6,059 bases of DNA from Treponema sp. (GCA_031255815.1 JAIRRU010000072.1:1-6059); one strand, 5' to 3'. Positions 1 to 5,869 are shown, numbered from the stretch's first letter. Translations and numbers: made by a program. The notes: generated by a model not told the origin, from the letters alone.

Positions 1-100
1 CAATTTATATCCGGCTGCTTAGAGTCTGTCCATACCGCGGGCGCGTTAGGAACAGGCCTTAGCACTCTGTTTAGGCTAAAAGTACGGATAAAGGGATAGC

Positions 101-204
101 CACGAACCACACTAACCGCACGAACTTTTACACCGAAAATCCCGATCTTCATCCAAATTGCCTCGAGTTCGAGAGATTTTTAACCCGCTTTAGTGTGGTT
201 CGTG
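101..204. repeat. 15-bp perfect inverted repeat with 74-base spacer
   Basis: CACGAACCACACTAA (101-115) is the exact reverse complement of TTAGTGTGGTTCGTG (190-204). A 15-bp perfect match over this distance is unlikely by chance. The word CACGAAC recurs at 119-125, 18 bases after the first copy. The arms could form a long stem-loop in RNA or mark the ends of a small non-autonomous repeat. No transposase frame or target-site duplication is visible, so it is not called an insertion sequence. Confidence 0.7.
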
Positions 205-372
205 CCATTCGCGGCTCAATTTTTTGGCGGCCCGGTAAAGCCGGCGGGTTTATCAGATATTTTAGTGTAAACAAGGTACCATACAGCCGGAACGTTATGC
301 GAAGCGCCCGTATCCAATCTATGAATTCACGAAATCTACCACGAGAGCGAAGAAGGCGAGGAAAAGGGGCGC

Positions 373-495
373 TTATTCATTCGTAGCGAAGGGTTTGATA
401 CCCAAGAGCCCGCTCACCAGTTCGCGGGGGAGCTTCAGGGCGAGGTTGTTGATTCCTTTATGTTCCGGCGGGCCGCGGTTCGCCTTTACGCGCCT
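373..495 (-). pseudogene. Coding-like 40-codon remnant, unrecognised
   Basis: Reading the - strand from just inside a stop at 496-498 to a TAA at 373-375 gives 40 open codons, ending LVSGLLGIKPFATNE. Of these, 29 end in G or C, like the real genes of the window, and the peptide has a normal-looking composition (an amphipathic LALKLPRELVSGLLGI stretch). There is no ATG or GTG start and no ribosome-binding site, and stops lie close upstream in every frame I followed. This could be the C-terminal remnant of a gene or part of a dispersed repeat that happens to be open. I do not recognise the protein. Confidence 0.3.
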
Positions 496-594
496 TCACG
501 GTTGAAATTCTTATTCCCGGTTGCGGCTCTTGTCTTGAGTTTTAGCGCAAGCAAAGCACCGGGAGCCTGTCCATGAAGGCGGACCGCCCGCGCC

Positions 595-819
595 TTACTT
601 TCCCGGCTTGGAGCCGATCAGGGTGAAGCTCAGGCCGCACTGGTAGCGTTCCCCGCTTTCCGGGTTGGCGGTCTTGTCGGATGCGTAGTAACCTACCGAA
701 CCGGTGGAGAATTCCTTTGCCTGGGCGTAAAAAGTGGACCAGACTTTGCCGTCGCTGTCTTTTACGGTTATTTCCAGAAACTTGGGCGCTTTGGGATCGC
801 GTTTTGCGGGTTCGGGCAT
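595..819 (-). CDS. Conserved-looking small protein of unknown function (74 aa)
   Basis: A 74-residue soluble protein with no signal peptide or membrane segment. The N-terminus is charged and Pro/Lys-rich (MPEPAKRDPKAPK). The rest alternates short hydrophobic strands with polar turns (FLEITVKD, WSTFYAQAKEF, GSVGYYASDK, ERYQCGLSFTLIGSK), which suggests a small beta-sheet or beta-barrel domain. It has one cysteine (Cys61). The start is well supported: AAGGAG lies six bases before the ATG. The gene follows the TM2 gene in the same direction with an 85-base gap that contains a hairpin, so co-transcription from the TM2 promoter is plausible but unproven. I do not recognise the family. The clean ribosome-binding site and composition argue that it is a real gene rather than a chance frame. 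Confidence 0.75.
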   Translation of the reverse strand: MPEPAKRDPKAPKFLEITVKDSDGKVWSTFYAQAKEFSTGSVGYYASDKTANPESGERYQCGLSFTLIGSKPGK

Positions 820-825
820 AATTTA

Positions 826-832
826 CTCCTTG
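826..832 (-). promoter_or_regulatory. Ribosome-binding site of the 74-aa gene
   Basis: The - strand reads AAGGAGT six to seven bases before the ATG at 819. It is one of the best Shine-Dalgarno matches in the window and is the main support for this small gene being translated. Confidence 0.75.
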
Positions 833-848
833 TTGTTTTTACGCTTGT

Positions 849-874
849 TGTTCAGAAACCGAAGCTTCTGAACA
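849..874. repeat. Intercistronic palindrome, 9-bp perfect stem
   Basis: TGTTCAGAA (849-857) pairs perfectly with TTCTGAACA (866-874) around an 8-base loop. It lies between the stop of the TM2 gene (905) and the ribosome-binding site of the 74-aa gene. No T-run follows on either strand, so it is not a standard intrinsic terminator. It shares the core TTGTTCA-GAA-ACC ... GCTTC-TGAACA with the hairpin at 3443-3481, which also lies between two co-directional genes. This suggests a dispersed palindromic unit or an RNA-processing or stability element. Confidence 0.65.
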
Positions 875-904
875 GCTCTATGCCTGTCCATCATACTGCC
901 GGCC

Positions 905-1456
905 CTAGAAATCTTCCAGAGGCTCGTCCTGGTCCATAAATTCCCGTATGGTATAGACCAGGGTGCCCGAACGCCGTACCCGCAGCTCCGCGAAGCCCTT
1001 GTTTACCAGCGTGTCCAGGGACTTCTTCGCGTCTTCCAGGGGGATATTGGCCCTTAGGGCCAGGTCGCCGGCTGTCAGTATACCCTTGTTTTCCTTGGCG
1101 AGCCGTAAAATGGCCCTTTCGACGCTTTCCTTTTCGTGCACCACCCGGATTTCGCCGTCATCCACGTAGCGCCAGTTTTCCGCCCCCGAATTCCGCCTGT
1201 CCGGGCCCGCGCCCTCGAAAGAACCGTCCCTCCGGCCGTTCCGGAGAGCGCTGCCGTAAATGGCGTTGCGGAAATTCGCCTCCCGCACCTGGCCGGGAAG
1301 GGTAAAAAAGTCGTATATAGAACCAACCATCCCCAGGCCGCCGGTAAACATCCAGAGCAGGCCGGTAGGGATCTTCCCCAGATAAAAGCGGTGGAAACCA
1401 AAGGCCCCGAATCCGGAGAGAAACCAAAGGATATAGGCAAGCGTTACGCTGTACAT
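905..1456 (-). CDS. TM2-domain membrane protein with winged-helix-like C-terminus (183 aa)
   Basis: The N-terminal ~60 residues are a classic TM2 domain: MYSVTLAYILWFLSGFGAFG, then HRFYLGK, a second hydrophobic segment (TGLLWMFTGGLGMVGSIYDF) and the closing PGQVREAN. TM2 proteins carry two short membrane helices joined by a tight turn, and their function is mostly unknown. A polar Gly/Arg-rich linker (about residues 65-100) follows. A cytoplasmic tail (about 105-175) then reads like a winged-helix module: ERAILRLAKENKGILTAGDLALRANIPLEDAKKSLDTLVNKGFAELRVRRSGTLVYTI. The frame is open back to 1576, but I choose the ATG at 1456. The TM2 domain begins there, a good promoter lies between the two possible starts, and the upstream extension is GC-rich and unlike a protein. 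The ribosome-binding site is weak (AAGGA about 15 bases upstream). The tail suggests membrane-tethered DNA or protein binding, which is an inference. Confidence 0.85.
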   Translation of the reverse strand: MYSVTLAYILWFLSGFGAFGFHRFYLGKIPTGLLWMFTGGLGMVGSIYDFFTLPGQVREANFRNAIYGSALRNGRRDGSFEGAGPDRRNSGAENWRYVDDGEIRVVHEKESVERAILRLAKENKGILTAGDLALRANIPLEDAKKSLDTLVNKGFAELRVRRSGTLVYTIREFMDQDEPLEDF

Positions 1457-1483
1457 GATCGTTTTAAGGCAATCCTTAATACT

Positions 1484-1511
1484 ATGATACCGGAAAAGGC
1501 AATTTTGTGAA
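1484..1511 (-). promoter_or_regulatory. Sigma70-type promoter for the TM2 gene
   Basis: On the - strand TTCACA (1506-1511; 5 of 6 match to TTGACA) is followed after 16 bases by TATCAT (1484-1489; 5 of 6 match to TATAAT). Transcription would start near 1477 and leave about 20 bases before the ATG at 1456. It lies inside the longer open frame, so it also supports the shorter start. It probably drives the 74-aa gene too. Confidence 0.6.
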
Positions 1512-1588
1512 ACCCCGCCGGGGCGGGCCGCGGGATAAGCGCGGAGGAATTTTCCGGCCGCGAACCGCGCCGGCACGACCCGCGCGCC

Positions 1589-1619
1589 TCGATCTCCGGG
1601 CTTAGCCCCGGAAGATCGG
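1589..1619. promoter_or_regulatory. Imperfect palindrome in the divergent spacer
   Basis: The arms GATCT-CCGGG and CCCGG-A-AGATC (1591-1600 and 1607-1617) pair over 10 bp with one bulged A and a 6-base loop, and the stem extends outward by one or two pairs. No T-run follows on either strand, so it is not a clear terminator. It lies well upstream of the AT-rich stretch and could be a regulator site or simply a GC-rich hairpin. Confidence 0.35.
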
Positions 1620-1770
1620 CCTCCTTCCTCCGAACTTCGCGAATTTCCGGCCCGGGAGCCCCGGTTCCGCCTGATATTTCAGCAGGCTGTTCCGAAACTC
1701 CGGTTTTTGGCGCAAGCTCATTTCTCCGCGCTTACCCCGGGCGGGCCGCCGCTAAAGGGCGCGTTGGCGC

Positions 1771-1800
1771 CGGATCCGCCGCGCGCGGCAGCGGAATCCG
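1771..1800. promoter_or_regulatory. GC-rich palindrome upstream of the operon promoter region
   Basis: CGGATCCGC (1771-1779) pairs with GCGGAATCCG (1791-1800) over 9 bp with one bulged A. It lies directly before the AT-rich stretch where the operon promoter probably sits. Position and symmetry fit an operator for a dimeric regulator, but no known operator consensus is matched. Confidence 0.3.
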
Positions 1801-1867
1801 TGAAAATCTCATAAAAAACCGTAATATTCTGCAAGACAGGATAAAATACCGTTGTTACGCTGATACT

Positions 1868-1890
1868 GGGAACCTGCCGTTCCCCTTTTC
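1868..1890 (+). promoter_or_regulatory. Small stem-loop with short T-run in the operon leader
   Basis: GGGAAC (1868-1873) pairs perfectly with GTTCCC (1879-1884) around the loop CTGCC, and CTTTTC follows directly. It is a weak terminator- or attenuator-like element only about 20 bases before the ATPase start. Six base pairs and four T residues are marginal for real termination. Confidence 0.35.
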
Positions 1891-1903
1891 CGGGCCCGGA
1901 GGA
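1889..1903 (+). promoter_or_regulatory. Shine-Dalgarno of the ATPase gene embedded in a 12-base palindrome
   Basis: GGAGGA (1898-1903) lies seven bases before the ATG at 1911 and fixes that start. Its first bases are the right half of the perfect palindrome TCCGGGCCCGGA (1889-1900), so the leader can pair with the ribosome-binding site (TCCG with CGGA, 4-base loop). Confidence 0.6.
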
Positions 1904-1910
1904 ATCAGGA

Positions 1911-3440
1911 ATGGATGGAGAAGTCCTGCTCAGTCTTAGAAATGTTACCAAGCGCTTCCCCGGCGTTCTGGCGCTTAAAAATGTCAGTATGGATGTCCGC
2001 TACAACGAGGCGCTCGGCCTTGTGGGGGAAAACGGCGCCGGAAAATCCACGCTTATAAAAACGATAACCGGGGCGCACGCGCCGGACGGGGGGGAAATTT
2101 ACTTTGACGGAAAAAAACTGGAAAACATAAACCCCCGCTACTCCATGTCCCTGGGGATAGCCTGCATCTACCAGGAACTTAACCTGGTTCCCCAGATGAC
2201 GGTATACGAGAATATCTACCTTGGCTGCGAAGAGCTGATTAATAAAACTATCGGCTTAACGAATGTCGCGCTGATGCGGGAAGAGGCGGTAAAGGTGCTG
2301 GCCGCCCTGGGGCTGAACATCGACCCGGACGCGCCCGCGGGCAGTCTGGGGCTGGGCAAGCAGCAGATGATCGAGATTGCCCGGGCCATAAGGGCCCAGT
2401 CGAAAATGATCATCATGGACGAACCCACCGCGAGTTTAAGTTCCCGGGAAACCGGGGAACTGCTTGAGATTGTCCGGTATCTGAAAACCGGGGGGCTTTC
2501 CGTTATCTACATATCCCACCGGCTCGACGAGGTTAAGGCCCTTACCGATCGTATCACCGTTATGCGGGACGGGCAGAAAGTCGGCACCCTGAACACCGCC
2601 GACGCCGGCATAGACGAAATTGTCAGGATGATGGCGGGGCGGGATATCAGCCGGAAATACCCCAAGACGCGGACAAAGGCCGGGAAAGAACTGCTGCGCG
2701 CCGAGGGGCTTACCCGGAAAGGGGTAATTGAGAACGTCTCTTTCTCCGTTCGCGAAGGGGAAGTGCTCGGCTTCGCCGGCCTTGTCGGATCGGGCCGGAC
2801 GGAAACCATGCGGGCCCTTACCGGAGCGGATCCCCTGGATTCGGGAAAAATATTCGTGGAAGGCCGGGAACTCAGCATCAGGAGCCCGCGGGACTCGATA
2901 AACGCCGGCATCGCCTTCCTTACCGAAGACCGGAAGGGGCAGGGCCTGATCCTTGTCCAGAGCATCGAGTTTAACTCCACCCTTGCCAGTTTGGAAAATT
3001 ACGTAAAAGCCTGCCTGCTCAGGCTGAAAAGGTGCAAGGCCGATGCGGAACTCATGGTAAAAGAGATGCACAGCCGCAGCGCCCCGGTTACCCGGATTAC
3101 GGGAAATTTAAGCGGGGGAAACCAGCAGAAGGTGGTTATCGCCAAATGGCTGCTTACCCGCTCAAAGATCTTCATCATTGACGAGCCCACCCGCGGTATT
3201 GACGTGGGCGCCAAGGTGGATGTCTATAACCTTATCAACCGGCTTACCGAACGGGGGGCCGGCGTGATCATGATCAGTTCCGACATAGACGAATGTATCG
3301 GCATGTCAGACAGAATTATTGTTATGTACGAAGGCAGGGTAAAAGCCGAGCTTTCGGAAGCCGGTAAACAGCGGGAAAAGATAATGTTCGCCGCCTCGGG
3401 GCTCTTGCCGGCCGGAAGGGCGGAACCTCCGCCCCTTTAA
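1911..3440 (+). CDS. Sugar ABC importer, double ATP-binding protein (RbsA/MglA type, 509 aa)
   Basis: This cytoplasmic energy-coupling subunit of a CUT2-class monosaccharide importer has two fused ATPase domains and the usual family length of about 500 residues. Domain 1 has Walker A GENGAGKST (39-47), Q-loop Gln88, Walker B IIMDEP (167-172) and switch His203. Its signature is LGLGKQQM (146-153), without the Ser and Gln of LSGGQ; drift here is common in this family. Domain 2 has the expected degenerate Walker A, GLVGSGRTE (291-299), with Arg in place of Lys. It also has the diagnostic NLSGGNQQK (399-407) and Walker B FIIDEPTRGID (421-431). Domain 1 is therefore probably the main hydrolysing site, as in relatives. 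A ribosome-binding site seven bases upstream supports the start. It is the first gene of the A-C-B operon, and the permease follows after a hairpin-bearing 78-base gap. The family is certain and the sugar is unknown. Confidence 0.95.
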   Translation: MDGEVLLSLRNVTKRFPGVLALKNVSMDVRYNEALGLVGENGAGKSTLIKTITGAHAPDGGEIYFDGKKLENINPRYSMSLGIACIYQELNLVPQMTVYENIYLGCEELINKTIGLTNVALMREEAVKVLAALGLNIDPDAPAGSLGLGKQQMIEIARAIRAQSKMIIMDEPTASLSSRETGELLEIVRYLKTGGLSVIYISHRLDEVKALTDRITVMRDGQKVGTLNTADAGIDEIVRMMAGRDISRKYPKTRTKAGKELLRAEGLTRKGVIENVSFSVREGEVLGFAGLVGSGRTETMRALTGADPLDSGKIFVEGRELSIRSPRDSINAGIAFLTEDRKGQGLILVQSIEFNSTLASLENYVKACLLRLKRCKADAELMVKEMHSRSAPVTRITGNLSGGNQQKVVIAKWLLTRSKIFIIDEPTRGIDVGAKVDVYNLINRLTERGAGVIMISSDIDECIGMSDRIIVMYEGRVKAELSEAGKQREKIMFAASGLLPAGRAEPPPL

Positions 3441-3442
3441 AC

Positions 3443-3481
3443 AGACTTGTTCAAGAACCAACCGGCTTCCTGAACAAGTCT
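3443..3481. repeat. Intercistronic palindrome between ATPase and permease genes
   Basis: AGACTTGTTCA-A-GAA (3443-3457) pairs with TTC-C-TGAACAAGTCT (3467-3481): 11 bp, one A/C mismatch, then 3 bp, around a 9-base loop. It starts two bases after the ATPase stop and ends before the permease ribosome-binding site. No T-run follows, so termination is unlikely. RNA 3'-end protection, processing or tuning of the ATPase:permease ratio are plausible roles. The core matches the hairpin at 849-874. Confidence 0.75.
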
Positions 3482-3507
3482 AATGTTTCGGATCGTGTTG
3501 GTCTTTC

Positions 3508-3511
3508 GGAG
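3508..3511 (+). promoter_or_regulatory. Ribosome-binding site that decides the permease start
   Basis: GGAG lies seven bases before the ATG at 3519. The earlier in-frame ATG at 3483 has only the palindrome's right arm before it and no Shine-Dalgarno sequence. The extra residues it would add (MFRIVLVFRRKK) do not look like a permease N-terminus. Confidence 0.65.
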
Positions 3512-3518
3512 AAAAAAA

Positions 3519-4523
3519 ATGGCAGAGGCAGGAATTTGGAGAGAGGCGTTTTCAAACAATAGAAAGACAGTTTTCCTAACGGGCCTTATGAATCATCTTT
3601 ACGGCCTGGGGGTTCTTATCAGTTTAGTTTTGCTGTGCATGGTGATGACCGTCCTTTCGCCCCGCTTTCTTACGGTCGCCAACCTGATGAACGTGGCGGG
3701 CCAGGCGGCGGTTAACTCTATTATTTCTATCGGCATGTTCCTGGCGATCCTTACGTCGGGAATAGATCTTTCGGTGGGTTCGATCCTCGCCCTGTCCACC
3801 ATGCTTATGGGCTTATTCGTAAAGGATTTCCGCCTGAACCCCTTTCTGGCCCTTGCCGGCTGCCTGGCCGCCGGCGCGCTGCTGGGCCTCTTCAACGGCT
3901 TCCTGCTTACCAAAATGCGCCTGCCCCACCCCTTTATTTCCACCCTGGGCACCAAACAGATGGCCAGGGCCCTGTGCCTGCTGGTAACCGGAACCCGGCC
4001 GGTGTACCAGTTCCCCAAGCCGCTTGTGTTTCTGGGCAACCATAACATCGGGCCCATGCCGGTCTCCCTTGTCCTGGTAGCGGCGCTTTATACGCTTATG
4101 CACCTGTTTCTGAAGCGGACGAAAACCGGCCGCTATATCTACGCCGTGGGGGGCAACCGGGAGGCGAGCCGCCTTTCCGGCATCAACGTTGACGGAATAC
4201 TGAACCTGGTTTACACCATGAGCGGTTTCTTCGCGGCCCTGGCCGGCATAGTCCTTGTGGGGCGGGTTGATACCGCCTTCCCCCTGGCCGGCCTTGATTA
4301 CGAAACCGACGCTATCGCCGCGGTCATCATAGGCGGCGCCAGTTTTTTTGGCGGCGTGGGCAAGATAGGCAATACCATTGTGGGCGTTCTTCTGATAGCG
4401 GTTCTCCGCAACGGCCTTAACCTTTTGGGCGTAGCTTCGGCATGGCAGACATTCGCGGTGGGCGCGGTGATCATCGTGGCGGTTTACGTTGACGTGCTCC
4501 GCCAGCGGGTGCTGAAACGCTGA
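3519..4523 (+). CDS. Sugar ABC importer, permease (RbsC type, 334 aa)
   Basis: Inner-membrane channel subunit of the BPD_transp_2 family, of normal length, forming the pore with the ATPase encoded upstream. Hydrophobic segments alternate through the protein, at roughly 28-47, 60-80, 84-101, 108-130, 180-198, 228-249, 263-280, 286-304 and 310-326. Family landmarks are TSGIDLSVGSILAL (79-92), FNGFLLTKMRLPHPFISTLGT (125-145), the cytoplasmic coupling loop GRYIYAVGGNREASRLSGI (204-222) and AVIIGGASFFGGVG (268-281). The start at 3519 is chosen for its ribosome-binding site; starting at 3483 would give 346 residues. The binding-protein gene begins 16 bases after the stop, so the two are surely co-transcribed. 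The substrate cannot be told from the permease. No frameshift or missing motif is seen. Confidence 0.94.
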   Translation: MAEAGIWREAFSNNRKTVFLTGLMNHLYGLGVLISLVLLCMVMTVLSPRFLTVANLMNVAGQAAVNSIISIGMFLAILTSGIDLSVGSILALSTMLMGLFVKDFRLNPFLALAGCLAAGALLGLFNGFLLTKMRLPHPFISTLGTKQMARALCLLVTGTRPVYQFPKPLVFLGNHNIGPMPVSLVLVAALYTLMHLFLKRTKTGRYIYAVGGNREASRLSGINVDGILNLVYTMSGFFAALAGIVLVGRVDTAFPLAGLDYETDAIAAVIIGGASFFGGVGKIGNTIVGVLLIAVLRNGLNLLGVASAWQTFAVGAVIIVAVYVDVLRQRVLKR

Positions 4524-4539
4524 AAAGCTGGAGGCGTAT

Positions 4540-5484
4540 ATGAAAAAAAATTTCCGGATCCTTGGCGGATGCGTCCTGGCCTCCGCGGTCTTTTTAAGCG
4601 GCTTCGGCGCCTGTTCAAAGAGCGGCGCGGCCGGAGAGAAACCCAGGATTGCCGTGGTACTCAAAACCCTCAGTTCCCCTTTCTGGCAGTCCGCCCTGAT
4701 CGGCGCGCGGGAAGCCGCCGCCCAATACGGCTATGAGCTTATCGCGCTGGGCCCCCACAGCGAAGACGCGGTAAGCGAGCAGATCAACATAATGGAAGAC
4801 CTGCTCGCCGAAGGCAGGGCGGCCGGCATCGTCTTCGCCCCCTCCCAGCCCCCGGCCGCGGTGAATGTCCTGAACCGGGCAAAGGCGGCCGGTATCCCGG
4901 TGGCAATAATCGACACCCCCATGCCCGAGGGCTACACTAATTACCTTACCTATATCGGGAGCGACAACTACCATATCGGCGTTCTTGGGGCAACAGCAAT
5001 GCTGAAGATCCTCCCCGCCGGGGCGAAGGTCGCCATCCTTGAAGGCGCGCCGGGCAATCCGAGCATGACCGAAAGGGCCGACGGGGCGGAAAAGGTATTC
5101 AGGGACGCGGGCATCGTTATACAGAGCCGCCAGCCGGCCTACTCGGATCGGAACCAGGCGCTCAACATCATTCAGAACGTTTTGCAGTCTGACCCGGATA
5201 CCGCCGGGGTATTCTCCGCCAACGACGATCAGGCCGAAGGCGCCTACCGCGCCTTTGTCCAGAACGGCAGAAAAGGGGTGGTCATGGGCGTGGACGGCAA
5301 CCGCTCCGCGAAAGAGTCCGTCCGCGACAACGGCCTCTTCGGAACCGTCGCCCAGGATATTTTTTCCATGGGTTTCCTCGGTGTCGAAAGTATCCACAAG
5401 GCTATTAACGGCCTGCCGGTGGAGAAAAAAATCGATGTCCCCGCGCCGGTTATCACCAAAGAAAATGTGGCGCAGTATCTCTAG
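4540..5484 (+). CDS. Sugar-binding lipoprotein of the ABC importer (RbsB type, 314 aa)
   Basis: A periplasmic-binding-protein-like (Peripla_BP_4) ligand receptor. A signal peptide (MKKNFRILGG, then a hydrophobic core) ends in FGA-C, with Cys25 as the probable lipidated residue. Phe at -3 departs from the enterobacterial lipobox but suits the relaxed spirochaetal type. The mature domain starts at KPRIAVVLKTLSSPFWQS (35-52). Probable ligand contacts, placed by alignment in my head with E. coli RbsB, are Phe48/Trp49, Asp125, Arg179 (in MTERADG), Asn228 (in SANDDQ), Asp252 (in GVDGN) and Gln272 (in VAQD). The position matching RbsB Arg90 looks like Thr126, so ribose is not assured. The start has GGAGG five bases upstream. 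It is the last of the three transporter genes and is followed by a terminator-like stem. Family certain, ligand unknown. Confidence 0.93.
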   Translation: MKKNFRILGGCVLASAVFLSGFGACSKSGAAGEKPRIAVVLKTLSSPFWQSALIGAREAAAQYGYELIALGPHSEDAVSEQINIMEDLLAEGRAAGIVFAPSQPPAAVNVLNRAKAAGIPVAIIDTPMPEGYTNYLTYIGSDNYHIGVLGATAMLKILPAGAKVAILEGAPGNPSMTERADGAEKVFRDAGIVIQSRQPAYSDRNQALNIIQNVLQSDPDTAGVFSANDDQAEGAYRAFVQNGRKGVVMGVDGNRSAKESVRDNGLFGTVAQDIFSMGFLGVESIHKAINGLPVEKKIDVPAPVITKENVAQYL

Positions 5485-5506
5485 CGCCCTGCGGGAATGG
5501 AAAAAT

Positions 5507-5554
5507 GAAAAGCTCCGTACCGATCCGGCGGGGCCGGGCAGGCCGGGGCTTTTC
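5507..5554 (+). terminator. Probable terminator after the binding-protein gene
   Basis: GAAAAGCTCC (5507-5516) pairs with GGGGCTTTTC (5545-5554) over 10 bp with one T/G wobble. The loop contains an inner stem, CCGGC/GCCGG (5525-5529/5533-5537). The T-run TTTT is in the right arm itself, as in bidirectional-type terminators. It starts 23 bases after the stop codon. With no long downstream T-run, efficiency may be partial, allowing read-through. Confidence 0.55.
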
Positions 5555-5631
5555 CGCACGGGAAACAGAGCGGCCCGGATCCCTCACGCGGAAACCGCGG
5601 CGCTTTGCGGCGCGGATCGCCTGAAAGGATC

Positions 5632-5659
5632 TGGACGCAGAGCCCCCCGCGGGTATAAT
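5632..5659 (+). promoter_or_regulatory. Promoter candidate for the dehydrogenase gene
   Basis: A perfect TATAAT (5654-5659) lies 16 bases after TGGACG (5632-5637; 4 of 6 match to TTGACA). It is in the non-coding gap after the terminator-like stem and reads toward the gene at 5884, giving a leader of about 220 bases. Confidence 0.5.
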
Positions 5660-5718
5660 GTGGAAACAGGGATCACCGGGAGCGGGTTGTTCTGCGCGCC
5701 GCTCATGTTCCCCAAAAG

Positions 5719-5839
5719 AATCTGTTGGAAATTCCGGACGATCACGGCATCAGAAAGGAATGCGGCGGAATTTTTTTGAACGCTTCGGAGCCGCCCGCGC
5801 CGGAGAAGCCCGGTGATTCAGCGTATTCAATCTGTTGGA
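5719..5839 (+). repeat. Direct repeat AATCTGTTGGA, two copies
   Basis: The 11-base word is at 5719-5729 and 5829-5839, 110 bases apart, both in the leader of the dehydrogenase gene. The second copy is directly before the leader hairpin. An 11-base exact repeat within about 400 bases is unlikely by chance. It could be a pair of regulator half-sites on DNA or a trace of duplication. Confidence 0.4.
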
Positions 5840-5842
5840 GAA

Positions 5843-5869
5843 CAAGACCCGCCTCCCGGGGCGGGCTTG
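5843..5869 (+). promoter_or_regulatory. Leader hairpin just before the dehydrogenase Shine-Dalgarno
   Basis: CAAG-A-CCCGCC pairs with GGCGGGCTTG (10 bp, one bulged A, loop TCCCGG). The stem ends three bases before AAAGGAGG (5872-5879). No T-run follows, so it is unlikely to terminate. A role in translation initiation or RNA stability fits the position better. Confidence 0.4.

Larger units (their letters stand above)
1..594. other. Repeat-rich intergenic region without an intact gene
   Basis: No frame here has a credible start, ribosome-binding site and coding character together. The + frame 195-386 (63 codons) is Arg/Ser-rich, resembles no family I know and begins inside the right arm of an inverted repeat, so I treat it as chance. 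The stretch holds the 15-bp inverted repeat at 101-115/190-204, a second CACGAAC word at 119-125, a low-complexity purine-rich run near 335-366, two copies of a short word (24-33 and 565-574) and a coding-like remnant at 373-495 on the - strand. I see no tRNA or rRNA. It reads as decayed or repetitive spacer downstream of the - strand genes. Confidence 0.6.
1512..1910. other. Divergent spacer and leader of the transporter operon
   Basis: This spacer lies between the TM2 promoter and the ATPase start. It has no credible gene. The left part is very GC-rich with several palindromes (1589-1619 and 1771-1800 are the best). Around 1801-1860 it turns AT-rich, which is where a promoter for the + operon is most likely. 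A TAAAAT at 1842-1847 could be a -10 box, but I see no convincing -35 at the right distance. Just before the ATPase gene are a small stem-loop (1868-1884) and a 12-base palindrome overlapping the Shine-Dalgarno sequence. No regulator gene is present in the window. Confidence 0.5.

Noticed and set aside
195..386. 63-codon + frame in the left intergenic region
   Set aside because: Arg/Ser-rich, no ribosome-binding site, no family resemblance; it starts inside the inverted-repeat arm and overlaps the better coding signal on the other strand.
1457..1576. Upstream extension of the TM2 reading frame (40 more residues)
   Set aside because: The TM2 domain begins at the internal Met, a promoter lies within the extension, and the added residues are not protein-like.
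3443..3481. Intrinsic terminator between ATPase and permease genes
   Set aside because: A good stem but no following T-run, and the permease gene has no promoter of its own that I can see, so termination here would cut off the rest of the importer.
3483..3518. Earlier in-frame start of the permease
   Set aside because: No ribosome-binding site, directly abuts the palindrome, and the later ATG has GGAG seven bases upstream.
3813..4664. 283-codon antisense frame across the permease and binding-protein junction
   Set aside because: It spans two real genes on the other strand and has low-complexity composition; a codon-bias shadow.
4615..5559. Long open frame opposite the binding-protein gene
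   Set aside because: It mirrors a gene with clear family motifs. Long antisense frames are expected in GC-rich codon usage, and its peptide shows no family features.
5658..5816. 53-codon frame starting at the ATG that overlaps TATAAT
   Set aside because: No ribosome-binding site, the start lies inside the putative -10 box, and the peptide is Ser/Arg-rich with no resemblance to a protein.
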